A program made the position numbers and the translations under genes. From Alteromonadales bacterium alter-6D02 (GTDB lineage: Bacteria > Pseudomonadota > Gammaproteobacteria > Enterobacterales > Psychrobiaceae): a stretch of DNA of 64,000 nucleotides. The notes beneath the pieces are model-generated. The model was not told the DNA's origin. It was given only the letters and a program-made list of their open reading frames with translations, and searched no databases. The stretch lies in assembly GCA_002835545.1 (NCBI GenBank), contig PIZK01000006.1:1-64000 (forward strand). The letters are read 5' to 3'. Below, piece after piece: positions 8,851 to 18,516 of the stretch; the stretch's first letter is position 1, and each line of letters begins with the position of its first letter.

Positions 8851-9930
8851 CTAGTGTGACTCAATTGCAGAACTTAGAATAGAGTCACTAATATTAGAAA
8901 CCAATTCAGCACTGCCTATTGATGTAGGTAGAATAAAGCGCAACTGCCCTGCCAAGACTTTTTTATCCACCGACATATGCTCAATAAATGAAGCAAAGTC
9001 CATACCCTTAGGTTTGGTAACAGGTAGGTTATATTGCTCAAAAATAGCTTTGATATCCTTATTTTCCTGTTCTGTTATTAGACCTAATAATAGCGCCGTC
9101 TTAGCAGCAATTACGGTTCCCGCAGCCACTGCTTCACCATGTAACCACTGACCGTATCCTTGCTCAGATTCAATGGCGTGGCCAAAGGTATGACCTAAGT
9201 TTAACAGGGCTCTGACACCATTCTCACGTTCATCTTGCGCAACAACATCAGCTTTAATTTGACAGCATCGTGCAATCATATGAATTAGAGCACTAGTATC
9301 TAAACTTTCGATTGCACGGTTATTTTCTTGAAGCCATTCAAAAAAAGTTTTATCCCATATGATTCCATATTTAATCACCTCAGCCATACCAGCAGCAAAC
9401 TCTTGCGCCGGTAAAGTTTGTAAGCAATCAATATCAATAAATACAGCATGAGGTTGGTAAAAAGCACCTATCATGTTTTTACCTAAGGGGTGGTTAACTG
9501 CTGTTTTACCACCAACACTAGAATCAACTTGCGACAATAATGTCGTCGGGATCTGGATAAAAGCGACACCGCGCTGATAACACGCAGCAGCAAACCCGGC
9601 CATGTCACCTATCACACCACCGCCTAAAGCAACAATACAGGTATCACGCCCATGCTTACCGCCAAGTAAGCCATCAAAAATTAAGTTAAGCGTTTCTAAG
9701 GTTTTATAAGATTCTCCATCAGGTAACACAACCTGATCTACGATTCTATCAGCTTGGGTCAAACTGCTAATAGTTTGCTCTAAGTACAATTCAGCAACAG
9801 TAGTATTAGTGATAACCATGACTTTTTTAGCCTTAATATGGCGTGTTAGTAATTCACTATTACTTAGAAGTTGTTGGCCAATATAAATTGGGTAACTACG
9901 TTCACCTAACTGTACATTGAGCTGTTTCAT
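8851..9930 (-). CDS. aroB: 3-dehydroquinate synthase
   Basis: AroB converts DAHP to 3-dehydroquinate, the second shikimate step, using NAD and a divalent metal. The 359-residue length fits E. coli AroB (362). Visible landmarks are the NAD-binding [13 protein letters not shown], the substrate segment [17 protein letters not shown], and metal-ligand histidines in [11 protein letters not shown] and W-L-H-G-E-A-V. It follows aroK by only four bases and precedes damX by 25, so the three are probably co-transcribed. Confidence 0.96.
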   Translation of the reverse strand: MKQLNVQLGERSYPIYIGQQLLSNSELLTRHIKAKKVMVITNTTVAELYLEQTISSLTQADRIVDQVVLPDGESYKTLETLNLIFDGLLGGKHGRDTCIVALGGGVIGDMAGFAAACYQRGVAFIQIPTTLLSQVDSSVGGKTAVNHPLGKNMIGAFYQPHAVFIDIDCLQTLPAQEFAAGMAEVIKYGIIWDKTFFEWLQENNRAIESLDTSALIHMIARCCQIKADVVAQDERENGVRALLNLGHTFGHAIESEQGYGQWLHGEAVAAGTVIAAKTALLLGLITEQENKDIKAIFEQYNLPVTKPKGMDFASFIEHMSVDKKVLAGQLRFILPTSIGSAELVSNISDSILSSAIESH

Positions 9931-9934
9931 AGAA

Positions 9935-10450
9935 TTAAAAACCTAATTTTTCAATAATTTCTTTAGCAACCAATTTTGCACTTTGATCATCAGTACGGAC
10001 AGTTAAATCAGCAATCTCTTCGTATAAAGGATTACGCTTAGCTGCCAGATCTTCCAATACTTGTCGTGGGTTCTCAGTTTGTAATAACGGTCGACGCTTA
10101 TCACGCTGAGTGCGCGCTAATTGCTTTTCAATCGTCGTTTCAAGGTAAACAACGAAACCACGAGCAGAAAGCTTGTTACGAACATCTTTGGTGATGATTG
10201 AACCGCCGCCCGTTGCCAAAACAACGCCTTGCTTTTCTGTTAAATCTTCGATAACTGCCGCTTCACGTACGCGAAAACCATCTTCGCCTTCAACATCAAA
10301 TACCCAAGCAATTTCAGCACCAGTACGACGCTCAATTTCGCTATCAGAGTCAAAAAACTCTAAGTGAAGTTGTTGTGCAATCTGTCTACCAATTGTGCTT
10401 TTGCCGGCGCCCATTGGCCCGACAATATAAATATTTCTTTTTTCAGCCAT
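9935..10450 (-). CDS. aroK: Shikimate kinase I
   Basis: AroK phosphorylates shikimate at the 3-OH. The 171 residues start M-A-E-K-R-N-I-Y like E. coli AroK. They contain the P-loop G-P-M-G-A-G-K-S-T (11-19), the shikimate-binding D-S-D and R-R-T-G, the A-T-G-G-G motif near residue 80, and a lid arginine in R-D-K-R-R-P-L-L. An in-frame GTG two codons upstream exists, but the family N-terminus starts at the ATG of 10448-10450. No strong ribosome site is visible at either. It leads the aroK-aroB-damX set, and its upstream region contains two hairpins. Confidence 0.95.
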   Translation of the reverse strand: MAEKRNIYIVGPMGAGKSTIGRQIAQQLHLEFFDSDSEIERRTGAEIAWVFDVEGEDGFRVREAAVIEDLTEKQGVVLATGGGSIITKDVRNKLSARGFVVYLETTIEKQLARTQRDKRRPLLQTENPRQVLEDLAAKRNPLYEEIADLTVRTDDQSAKLVAKEIIEKLGF

Positions 10451-10477
10451 TATCACTAATCTATATAATTAAGCTTC

Positions 10478-10543
10478 AGTAAGGTTTGTCCTTACCCCTC
10501 GAGCCTTGAGCTAACCCCTTTATCTTTTTAAGGTGTCGCACCT
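10478..10543. other. Two small hairpins ahead of aroK in a 310-base gene-free stretch
   Basis: The gap 10451-10766 between aroK and pilQ holds no gene I can support. It contains GTAAGG-TTTGT-CCTTAC in the aroK leader (about 10479-10495), and AAGGTG-TCG-CACCTT followed by T6 on the plus strand near 10530-10547. Nothing on the plus strand needs terminating here, so the second is of unclear meaning. The aroK promoter is presumably within this gap, but I cannot place it. Confidence 0.4.
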
Positions 10544-10693
10544 TTTTTAGCGTTCACAACCACTAAAATCGAACCCAGTATTTTTACATTAAAAAAGTAC
10601 TCGGCAATCATTTCAAGGCAAATTTAGCGAAGCATTATCTCAATAACCGAGCAGTAAAGGCAATAGCTCAAGTCGAAGTTTTAGAGTTTCAAT

Positions 10694-10732
10694 AAAAAAA
10701 GCTAGAGCCCTTAGCGGTAACTCTAGCTTTTT
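10694..10732 (-). terminator. Intrinsic terminator of the pilMNOPQ operon
   Basis: On the minus strand GCTAGAG and CTCTAGC pair around a 13-base loop and are followed by T7. The mirror A/T run on the other side could let it act in both directions. It lies 35 bases after the pilQ stop. Confidence 0.8.
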
Positions 10733-10766
10733 AAACTATATAATAGTAAATCGCAATTAGCTAAAA

Positions 10767-12908
10767 CTACGACTTAACATCGTTTAATATTCTCGGTGTA
10801 ACAAATATTAGTAACTCACGGCGTTCGGTAAACTCTTTTTGTGTTCTAAACAACCAACCAAGTAGAGGTACGTCACCTAGCACAGGTACCTTAGTTACCG
10901 CATTAATCAACTGCTGTTGATAAATACCGCCTAAGACAACGGTTTGCCCGTTATTAACTAATACCTGTGTACCAATTTTTTGTGTATTGATCGCGACGGC
11001 TTCACCGATTGCCGTTTTAACCGTATCACCACGTGCATCTTGGGTGATCAACAAATCAAGAATAACGCGACCGTCAGGTGTAATATGGGGAGTTACGCGT
11101 AACGATAATACAGCAGGTTTAAAGGTTACCGTTGTCGCACCACTTGAAGCAGCAGAAACATAAGGGATTTCTGTACCTTGTTCAATAAATGCAGGCTTTT
11201 GGTTTGCAGTGGTAATGCTTGGGCGAGCAATGATTTCACTCTTGTTTTCTCGCTCTAATGCAGAAAGCTCTAAATCTAAAATTAGCCCGTCCGCTAGCTT
11301 TGCAATTTGAAAAGCAATTGTCCCTGCAGGCTCAGCTACTGGTAAGTTAACATTTAAACGGTCACTTAAACTAGGGATCACACCGCCACCTGCGCTGCCA
11401 GCACCCGTTAAATTCCCCGAAGAAGCGCCATCACTAAAGGTATCTGTTACTCCCCAGCGAATACCGAACTCTTCATTGACATTGTCACTAACCGTCACAA
11501 TTCGTGCTTCAATCACAACTTGCTTCACCGCCACATCCACAACTTCGATTAAGCGACGCACATCATCAAGCTTTTTAGCAGTATCTTGTACTAACAATGT
11601 ATTGGTTCGCTCATCAACCGCCACAGAGCCACGCTCAGATAAAAGCTGACTTTCACCACCATCGAGTAATAAAGCAACGTCTCTCGCTTTAGCATAGTTA
11701 ATTTGAATATACTCAGAATACACAGGGACAAGTTGTTCAACATCTTGATTTGCTTTTAATTCTGCTGCTTCCCTAAGAGCTAACTCTTCAGCTGGAGCAA
11801 CTAATAATATATTACCTTCAATTCGTTTATCTAAGCCTTGCATCTTCAAAATCATATCAAGGGCTTGATCCCAAGGCACATCTTCTAGTCTTAATGTCAC
11901 ATCACCATCAACACTGTCACCAGTGACTAGGTTAAAATTATTGAAGTCAGCAATAATTTGTAACGCTGTTCTCACAGCCACACTTTGAAAGTTTAGCGTC
12001 ATGACTTTGCCTTTATAGACAACTTTCTTCACTCTTTCACTTGGACGAGTAACTTTCTTCGGCGGCTCTTTAACCGTTAAAATAAGTTCACTACCAATTT
12101 GTTCATGTTCAAATGAGAATGGCTTCATCGTTTCAATGATGACCTTAGCCCCTTCACCATCTCTAAATGTCTCAAAGCTCCTAACAGGAGTCGCAAAATC
12201 AACAACATCCATCGTATAAAGGTCGGCTTCAGAGATTTCAGAACCAAGTAGATCAATTTCTATCCGACTTCCATTTTGCTTAACGTTAGCGGCTAGAGAT
12301 TCATTATTAAACGTGATTCTTAACTGTCCTGCTTTATCTTCATTTAATCTAAAATCAAGTGAATCAATCTTATTAATATAGCTACTGTCAGGAGCCTCTG
12401 TTTGTTGTTCGGCCAGAGGGGTAGGCGTCGGTTCTGCTTTCGTTGCTATCGCCGCGGTAGCTTCGACAGGAGCGATGGTAGCAGGGGTGTTTTTACCTAA
12501 GATTAAGGTGTAATTCCCACCCGTTATACTATGCTCATATTTAACAACCTCCTCAAGGGCAATCGTTAAATTCAATGCGTCATTAATATTCTTTGGCGTA
12601 ATCGATATAATACCCGCAGCGTTATCGGGAAATGTATTAAGCTCTAAGGCATTACTAGCACCAGGGAATTTCACCACTAATTGGGCAGGTTCAATACTGA
12701 AATCAGTGCTGCTTGCGTTGATATTCTCATCAAAGACAAACTCAAGCTTAACTCGCTTATTAGCGACATCTGTATAACGAACGTCTATCAATTCTGCTGC
12801 ATTGGCCATAAATGGTAAGGCTAATATCAGCATCAAACACTTTTTCATCGTAAAATTACATGCCACTGTCAATCTCCTTGGCAATTTTTTATTTATATCT
12901 AATCGCAT
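10767..12908 (-). CDS. pilQ: Type IV pilus secretin PilQ
   Basis: PilQ forms the outer-membrane gate for type IV pili. Its 713 residues hold a Sec signal peptide ending near A-N-A (about 37), two AMIN peptidoglycan-binding domains (about 40-115 and 190-280), an STN/N0 domain (about 310-360), an N1 secretin domain (about 395-460) and the C-terminal secretin core, including the V-P-V-L-G-D-V-P-L-L-G-W-L-F signature. The longest frame starts at the ATG of 12906-12908. An in-frame GTG at 12864-12866 has a stronger AAGGAG seven bases upstream and gives a cleaner signal peptide, so the true start is open. It is the last gene of pilMNOPQ. Confidence 0.94.
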   Translation of the reverse strand: MRLDINKKLPRRLTVACNFTMKKCLMLILALPFMANAAELIDVRYTDVANKRVKLEFVFDENINASSTDFSIEPAQLVVKFPGASNALELNTFPDNAAGIISITPKNINDALNLTIALEEVVKYEHSITGGNYTLILGKNTPATIAPVEATAAIATKAEPTPTPLAEQQTEAPDSSYINKIDSLDFRLNEDKAGQLRITFNNESLAANVKQNGSRIEIDLLGSEISEADLYTMDVVDFATPVRSFETFRDGEGAKVIIETMKPFSFEHEQIGSELILTVKEPPKKVTRPSERVKKVVYKGKVMTLNFQSVAVRTALQIIADFNNFNLVTGDSVDGDVTLRLEDVPWDQALDMILKMQGLDKRIEGNILLVAPAEELALREAAELKANQDVEQLVPVYSEYIQINYAKARDVALLLDGGESQLLSERGSVAVDERTNTLLVQDTAKKLDDVRRLIEVVDVAVKQVVIEARIVTVSDNVNEEFGIRWGVTDTFSDGASSGNLTGAGSAGGGVIPSLSDRLNVNLPVAEPAGTIAFQIAKLADGLILDLELSALERENKSEIIARPSITTANQKPAFIEQGTEIPYVSAASSGATTVTFKPAVLSLRVTPHITPDGRVILDLLITQDARGDTVKTAIGEAVAINTQKIGTQVLVNNGQTVVLGGIYQQQLINAVTKVPVLGDVPLLGWLFRTQKEFTERRELLIFVTPRILNDVKS

Positions 12909-12916
12909 AAGTACGC

Positions 12917-13438
12917 CTACTCTTCAACATTTAAAGCGAGAGAATTATTTCGTTCTACCCAACAGCCCGATCCATCGGGCACGATTTCAATTATCTCAAT
13001 TTGTTGCTCACTAACTTGAGTAATTTGTCCATGGAATAGGCCTATATAGTGCCCTGTTCCCACTTTATATACATCACCATCATTTGTTTGAATAAGTGCC
13101 CATAATTCACCATCAAAGCCTATGGAGCCTCGCATTGACAAACTATCTAGGGCGTAGGCTTCTAATAATGACTTGTTACGATTAATATCTGGTTGTAAAC
13201 AATCTCTCGATTGTGAAATGATATCTAAGGTCAGTTCTTGTTGAGGTCCTACAAAAGGGCTCCTCAAGAAACTTGCACTATACTCGAAATGCTTGAATGG
13301 TAACGGTTCAGGCATTGGTTCGATCGCAATTCCTTCCGTTTGTTTTACCGCAGCGACGAATTGTTGGACCTCAGTCATATCATCATTACACGCAGTCAAG
13401 AGAGGAGCCAATAATAATAAACTTAATAATCGTTTCAT
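12917..13438 (-). CDS. pilP: Type IV pilus assembly lipoprotein PilP
   Basis: PilP links the inner-membrane PilMNO complex to the PilQ secretin. The 173-residue precursor has a lipoprotein signal with lipobox L-L-T-A-C, so the mature protein should be anchored by Cys17. A disordered proline-rich linker (P-M-P-E-P-L-P-F) and the compact beta-domain with G-x-I-G-F-x-G-E-x-W-A-L-I follow. Its ATG overlaps the pilO stop by one base (TAATG), indicating translational coupling. The linker region of PilP homologues contacts PilN and PilO, and the C-terminal domain binds PilQ. Confidence 0.92.
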   Translation of the reverse strand: MKRLLSLLLLAPLLTACNDDMTEVQQFVAAVKQTEGIAIEPMPEPLPFKHFEYSASFLRSPFVGPQQELTLDIISQSRDCLQPDINRNKSLLEAYALDSLSMRGSIGFDGELWALIQTNDGDVYKVGTGHYIGLFHGQITQVSEQQIEIIEIVPDGSGCWVERNNSLALNVEE

Positions 13439-14040
13439 TATTGCCCCTTATAGCGATAAGTCTTCGCTACAACGTTAAAGTCCAAACTCTCTATTTGAAT
13501 ACCCGCTTGTTTCTCTTTGACGATTGCAAATTCATGTAGACTTACAATTCGTGGCAATTTAGCAACTTCACTAACAAACTTGCCAAACTGATGATAATCA
13601 CCGGTCACATCGATATGTAAAGGTAGCTCAGTATAAAACTCCTTTTCTACCTCATCGCCCCACTTTATTAGGGTGATTTTTAGCCCGGCAGATGTAGCAA
13701 TAAACGTTATATCATCAAGTAAACCTGGAGTTTCATGAGTCGCAGGTAGCTTTTTTAACATTTGTGCTAACTGCACTTCCATCTGAATCATTTGTTCTTG
13801 ATACGCGCCCAAATTAAACGCTAATCGATGTTTGTTTTCATATTCGTAACGTAGCTTACTCTCTTGCTCAGAGCCACGATCTAAATCATCCAACAAATCA
13901 CTTATTACAAAGAAATAGCAGGCAAAAAGCGTTAAAACAAATACTAAAGCAATAGCAACCATTTTAACCGATTGGGGCCAAGAGCCTGAGTATTTTAAGT
14001 CTAGATCCACATCTCTAAATTCAGATAGATCGAATGACAT
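13438..14040 (-). CDS. pilO: Type IV pilus inner-membrane protein PilO
   Basis: PilO is a bitopic inner-membrane protein that heterodimerises with PilN. Its 200 residues have a short cytoplasmic N-terminus, one transmembrane helix at about 27-48, a coiled coil and a ferredoxin-like periplasmic domain. The start at 14038-14040 follows AAGGAGG by eight bases and sits one base after the pilN stop; the longer in-frame start seven codons upstream would overlap pilN and is less likely. The conserved L-x-D-I-T segment and the D-V-T-G-D-Y-H-Q-F-G-K-F motif are typical of the family. Confidence 0.92.
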   Translation of the reverse strand: MSFDLSEFRDVDLDLKYSGSWPQSVKMVAIALVFVLTLFACYFFVISDLLDDLDRGSEQESKLRYEYENKHRLAFNLGAYQEQMIQMEVQLAQMLKKLPATHETPGLLDDITFIATSAGLKITLIKWGDEVEKEFYTELPLHIDVTGDYHQFGKFVSEVAKLPRIVSLHEFAIVKEKQAGIQIESLDFNVVAKTYRYKGQ

Positions 14041-14041
14041 T

Positions 14042-14602
14042 CTACTGCCCTCCTTCATCAATCGTTGAGTTTATGTCAACGCGCAAATAGAAAGCATTAA
14101 GCTGTCTCAATGAAGTATCTTCAGTATTTATTTGTTGCACTAAAGGGTCTTTATACCACTGAGAATTCTCAATATTACGCAGCATATTCGCTAAGTGGTT
14201 ATTCGATTCCGTTAGGCCCTCAATCCACAGTGAGTTACCCTTACGTTCAACCTTGGTGAGATAAACCCCTGATGAAGTGACAGCTGCCAAGCTATCTAAT
14301 AAGTGAGTAGATAAGTTACGAGTATTCTGGAGGCGCTCAATTAAGTCCATGCGTTTGCGAAGGCTATCCTTGGCGCGTCTGAGCTCCTTTATTTCAACAA
14401 TTTTATCATCTAATAATGAAATTTCACTTTGTAGGTAACGGTTCTTACTGTCTTGTAGTGTAATTTTACTGGAAATGAAATAAATCACTAATAGAGAGAT
14501 CGCTATAGCTACAAGCAAAGACGCTCCAGCCATCAAATTAAATTGGTTTTGCCGTTGCTTTTTTGCTTCTTCACGCCATGGTAGTAGATTAATTGCAACC
14601 AT
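14042..14602 (-). CDS. pilN: Type IV pilus inner-membrane protein PilN
   Basis: PilN starts M-V-A-I-N-L-L-P-W-R-E-E, and the I-N-L-L-P motif docks into cytoplasmic PilM. It continues with one transmembrane helix (about 22-45), a coiled coil (about 50-90) and a periplasmic ferredoxin-like domain, 186 residues in all. I use the ATG at 14600-14602, which has GAGGAG upstream and overlaps the pilM stop as TAATG. The reading frame also allows a TTG two codons earlier, which would add residues ahead of the docking motif. Confidence 0.93.
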   Translation of the reverse strand: MVAINLLPWREEAKKQRQNQFNLMAGASLLVAIAISLLVIYFISSKITLQDSKNRYLQSEISLLDDKIVEIKELRRAKDSLRKRMDLIERLQNTRNLSTHLLDSLAAVTSSGVYLTKVERKGNSLWIEGLTESNNHLANMLRNIENSQWYKDPLVQQINTEDTSLRQLNAFYLRVDINSTIDEGGQ

Positions 14603-15669
14603 TAACAAAAACTCCTCAGTGCTAAGCCACTAGCCACCATATACAATGCACCTTCCTTGTTTAAGCGATCAAAATCAATTGAACTATCAACTTCACATTG
14701 AACAAATGGCTGAGCAATCACGGCTGGAATATTAAGCTCTTCACTCAACACATTATCTATCCCCGCAATTTCAGAACAACCACCAGAAAGAATCAATCGA
14801 GCAACATCAGTACTATTCTTTGATGTTGAATAAATTTGTAGTGTGCGACGAATCTGTTGAATCATTGCAGTTTGAAAAGGTGCAAGTACTTCAAAAACAT
14901 AATTTCTCGGCAACTCATCATTAACCTTTGCTAACTCTGCGTCCTTAGAGTCCATTCCATAATAGGACACTATCGATTGTGTAAATTGATCGCCGCCAAA
15001 CGCCTGCTCTTTAACAAAAATGGTTTCACCGTTATGTACCACCGCCATAGTCAACATAGACGCCCCGATATCAACTAAAGCGATCGGTTTATCGGCATCA
15101 GCCTCTGGTACTTGATGTTTCACAAGTTCAAAAGCACGCCCTAATGCATAACCTTCAACATCCATCACTTTCGCCTGTAACTTGCCACCTTCAATAGCAG
15201 AAACACGAGCTTCAACTAACTCGGTTCGTGAAGCAATGAGTAATACATCAATCTTTTCAGGGTTATTTTCATTTTGCTGGATAATTTCAAAGTCTAGACT
15301 AACTTCGTCAAGTGGGTAAGGAATCAAATTTTCGGCTTCAATCTCAATTTGAGCCTCAAGTTCATCTTCATTCTGAACTGCGTTCATATAAATTGTCTTG
15401 CTGATAACGCCTGAACCAGAAACGGCTGCAGCAACCAAGCTTTGATTCTTTGGTAGTTTTCCTTTAATTTTCCCTATAACCGATGCCACAGTTTGTACAT
15501 CAGCGATAGCGTTATCAACGATAGCCCCTTGGGGTAATGGAAGAGAAGTAACAGATTCTACTTTGTAACCGTTTGATGACTTACTCAACAGAATCGACTT
15601 TACTGCGTAAGAGCCAATATCCATGCCAATAAGTTTAGAGTTTTGAGCCTTCATCAAACTAGCAAACAT
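14602..15669 (-). CDS. pilM: Type IV pilus assembly ATPase-fold protein PilM
   Basis: PilM is an actin/FtsA-fold cytoplasmic protein that binds ATP and the PilN tail, helping to connect the motor to the alignment complex. Evidence is the phosphate-1 motif L-I-G-M-D-I-G-S-Y-A-V-K, phosphate-2 A-L-V-D-I-G-A-S-M-L-T, and the late adenosine motif I-L-S-G-G-C-S-E-I. The start at 15667-15669 gives the usual short lead-in (M-F-A-S-L); the frame runs 14 codons further upstream into the intergenic spacer. It is the first gene of pilMNOPQ, divergent from mrcA, with the promoter in the A/T-rich gap 15670-15840. Confidence 0.92.
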   Translation of the reverse strand: MFASLMKAQNSKLIGMDIGSYAVKSILLSKSSNGYKVESVTSLPLPQGAIVDNAIADVQTVASVIGKIKGKLPKNQSLVAAAVSGSGVISKTIYMNAVQNEDELEAQIEIEAENLIPYPLDEVSLDFEIIQQNENNPEKIDVLLIASRTELVEARVSAIEGGKLQAKVMDVEGYALGRAFELVKHQVPEADADKPIALVDIGASMLTMAVVHNGETIFVKEQAFGGDQFTQSIVSYYGMDSKDAELAKVNDELPRNYVFEVLAPFQTAMIQQIRRTLQIYSTSKNSTDVARLILSGGCSEIAGIDNVLSEELNIPAVIAQPFVQCEVDSSIDFDRLNKEGALYMVASGLALRSFC

Positions 15670-15882
15670 ATCTATAGATCCATCTAAAATTAAAGTAACG
15701 TAATATAACAACCTACGTACATTTTAATCAATATTCAACTTAAACACAGCATTATTGTTATATTTATTAAGATAATATTAATCATTAGTCGACTATTATT
15801 AAAAATATTCTTACTGATTTTATTTAATAGCACTTATAATAGCCACAAAATGCACACCTCTCCAAAACTTAGGGTTAATTCA

Positions 15883-18387
15883 TTGAAATTTATAAAATGG
15901 ATATTAAAAGCTTCAATCATTCTGACCATTGTCGGCTGTGTTTCATTGGTAGGTCTCTATAAATACCTTTCGCCAGACTTACCTGATGTAAAAAGCTTAA
16001 AACAAATTGAATTACAAATTCCACTTCGAGTGTTTACTGAGGATGGCTTGTTAATATCTCAATATGGTGAAAAGCGACGTATACCATTAACTTTAGACCA
16101 AATTCCGCAAGATATGCTAAATGCATTCTTAGCCATTGAAGATTCTAGATTTTATCAACATCCAGGCATTGACCCTATTGGTATTACTCGAGCAGCGATC
16201 AGCTTAATTGTCACTGGGGAGAAAAAGCAAGGGGCAAGTACCATTACTCAGCAAGTTGCTCGAAATTACTTTTTAACTCGAAAGAAGACATTCACGCGAA
16301 AAATAAAAGAAGTGTTTCTCGCTTGGAATATAGAACAAGAACTAACCAAGGATGAAATATTTTTACTTTATTTAAATAAAATTGCCCTTGGTCATCGTTC
16401 ATTCGGTGTTGGTGCTGCCGCCCAGGTTTATTACGGCAAGGAAGTCCACGAATTAACCCTAGCCCAAATGGCTGTCATTGCAGGTCTGCCAAAGGCACCA
16501 TCTGCATTGAACCCAATTCGCTCACCAGAACGTTCTCGCGCGCGCCGTAACTTAGTTTTGGCCCGGATGTTGGATCTAAAATTTATTTCTCAAGAACAAT
16601 ATGACGAAGCGAGAAATGCGCCCACAACAGCTAAACGACACGGTGCGCAAATTGATTTATATGCTCCGTATTTAGGTGAAATGGTTCGCTCTTATATGGT
16701 TGAAAAATATGGGTTAGAAGCAGCTTATTCAAAAGGTTTCAATGTCTACACAACCGTACCGTCACATCTTCAATTAGCGGCACAACAGGCCGTTAAAAAG
16801 AACATTGTTAGCTATGACGAACGTCACGGCTATCGTGGCCCAGAAGCTCAACTATGGCAAGCTGAACCACAAAAGCAATCAGAAATACCCGTAGAGCCAC
16901 CAGCACGAGAAAATGTATTAGCTCATTTAGCAGGCATCAAGACTTTTAAAGGCTTACTGCCCGCGGTAGTTGTTGAAACTGAAGAGCAACAACTTAACGC
17001 TATTCTCGCTTCAGGCGAAGTCATCACAATTAATTGGAACGGTTTAAAGTGGGCAAGACCTTATATCAGCGACGACAGTCAAGGTAAAGCACCAAAAATT
17101 GCCAGTGATATAGTGACACCTGGTGCCGTTGTCCGGGTCAAAAAAATAGCAGACCAATGGCAACTGTCTCAAATTCCAGAAGTCAGTAGTGCATTTGTTT
17201 CTCTTGACCCAAATGATGGGGCCATAAAGTCAATTGTTGGTGGGTATGATTTTGCTAAGAGTCAATTTAATCGCGTCACTCAAGCAAAGCGTCAAATCGG
17301 ATCTAACATTAAACCATTCATCTACTCACACGCAATGGAGCGCGGCTATACTCTGGCAAGCATCGTTAATGATGTTCCAATTACCAAGTGGGATAAATCT
17401 CAAGGATCGGCATGGCGTCCTAAGAACTCACCACCGGTTTACAACGGTCCAACTCGTTTACGTTTAGGATTAGCTCAATCAAAAAACGTCATGTCAGTTA
17501 AATTGATCCAGCAATTAGGCATTAAACAAACAATTGATTATTTAACTAAGTTTGGTTTTGGTCGTGGTGACCTTCCTTATGGCGAATCACTTGCGTTAGG
17601 CTCTGCGTCCGTTAGCCCATTGAGTGCAGCGGTAGGTTACGCCACGTTCGCCAACGGTGGCTTTAAGATTACCCCTTACTTTATCGACCGTATCGAAGAT
17701 CAATCTGACACTCCTGTCTTTATATCGAACCCTGCTGTGGCTTGCCCAAGCTGTCAATCAACAGCTACAGCTAACTCCGCAGACTTAGAAGATAGCAGTG
17801 CGATCAAACTAGCCCCTCGTGTCATCTCTGAACACAATGCATTTTTAGTATCTCAAATGATGCGGAGCGTTGTTACTGGTGGTGGAAGCTGGAAAAATGG
17901 TACAGGTTGGGCCGGTACGGGGTGGCGCGCAGGTGTATTAAAACGCCGTGACTTAGGTGGAAAAACGGGAACAACTAATGATTCGAAAGATACTTGGTTT
18001 TCAGGTGTTACCCCCAGCTTAGTCGCGACATCTTGGGTTGGGTTTGATAACCCATCACGCGCATTAGGCCGAGTATTTCGCAATAAAAATTTAGGTAAGA
18101 AACAAATTACAGGTAAAGAAGCTGGCGCTAAGACAGCGCTACCAGCATGGGTTGACTACATGCGTGTCGCTTTAAAAGATTACCCTCAACGAATTACCCC
18201 TGTACCACAAGGTATTAAAACAGTCCGTATTGATCGAGCAACCGGTTTACTCACAACCAAGGTTGATCATACATCTCGTTTCGAGTATTTCATTGCAGGA
18301 ACTGAACCGAAAAAACACGTGAAACAACCTGAAGTTTTCGTTGATAGCCCAGAGAAAAAATCTCACTTTGACGACGATATCTTTTAG
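15883..18387 (+). CDS. mrcA: Penicillin-binding protein 1A, probable TTG start
   Basis: PBP1A is a bifunctional peptidoglycan glycosyltransferase and transpeptidase. A single N-terminal membrane helix precedes the GT51 domain (E-D-S-R-F-Y-x-H-P-G, Q-G-A-S-T-I-T-Q-Q-V-A-R-N). An OB-like insert follows, then the transpeptidase with S-N-I-K, S-K-N and K-T-G-T. The longest frame starts at ATG 15850, but that codon is only ten bases past a TATAAT (15835-15840). A TTG at 15883, eight bases after AGGG, gives M-K-F-I-K-W, matching the E. coli N-terminus M-K-F-V-K-Y. I therefore use the TTG. The gene is divergent from pilMNOPQ, as in related genomes. Confidence 0.95.
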   Translation: MKFIKWILKASIILTIVGCVSLVGLYKYLSPDLPDVKSLKQIELQIPLRVFTEDGLLISQYGEKRRIPLTLDQIPQDMLNAFLAIEDSRFYQHPGIDPIGITRAAISLIVTGEKKQGASTITQQVARNYFLTRKKTFTRKIKEVFLAWNIEQELTKDEIFLLYLNKIALGHRSFGVGAAAQVYYGKEVHELTLAQMAVIAGLPKAPSALNPIRSPERSRARRNLVLARMLDLKFISQEQYDEARNAPTTAKRHGAQIDLYAPYLGEMVRSYMVEKYGLEAAYSKGFNVYTTVPSHLQLAAQQAVKKNIVSYDERHGYRGPEAQLWQAEPQKQSEIPVEPPARENVLAHLAGIKTFKGLLPAVVVETEEQQLNAILASGEVITINWNGLKWARPYISDDSQGKAPKIASDIVTPGAVVRVKKIADQWQLSQIPEVSSAFVSLDPNDGAIKSIVGGYDFAKSQFNRVTQAKRQIGSNIKPFIYSHAMERGYTLASIVNDVPITKWDKSQGSAWRPKNSPPVYNGPTRLRLGLAQSKNVMSVKLIQQLGIKQTIDYLTKFGFGRGDLPYGESLALGSASVSPLSAAVGYATFANGGFKITPYFIDRIEDQSDTPVFISNPAVACPSCQSTATANSADLEDSSAIKLAPRVISEHNAFLVSQMMRSVVTGGGSWKNGTGWAGTGWRAGVLKRRDLGGKTGTTNDSKDTWFSGVTPSLVATSWVGFDNPSRALGRVFRNKNLGKKQITGKEAGAKTALPAWVDYMRVALKDYPQRITPVPQGIKTVRIDRATGLLTTKVDHTSRFEYFIAGTEPKKHVKQPEVFVDSPEKKSHFDDDIF

Positions 18388-18411
18388 CGCATTTAGTACT
18401 TTAAGTAACAT

Positions 18412-18444
18412 AAAAAACGGTGTCGATTGACACCGCTTTTATTT
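18412..18444 (+). terminator. Intrinsic terminator after mrcA
   Basis: CGGTGTC (18418-18424) pairs with GACACCG (18429-18435) around GATT. It is flanked by A6 before and by CTTTTATTTT after. It separates mrcA from the convergent arg genes and could act on both strands. Confidence 0.85.
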
Positions 18445-18516
18445 TAACTACCGTTACTATTAATTCCGTTAATTAAGTGACTAATTAATGAAATTTCTAT
18501 AACTAATAACTACCTA

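Noticed and set aside
10525-10547. Intrinsic terminator on the plus strand near 10530
   Set aside because: No plus-strand gene lies upstream within reach, so I list it only as a hairpin of unknown role.
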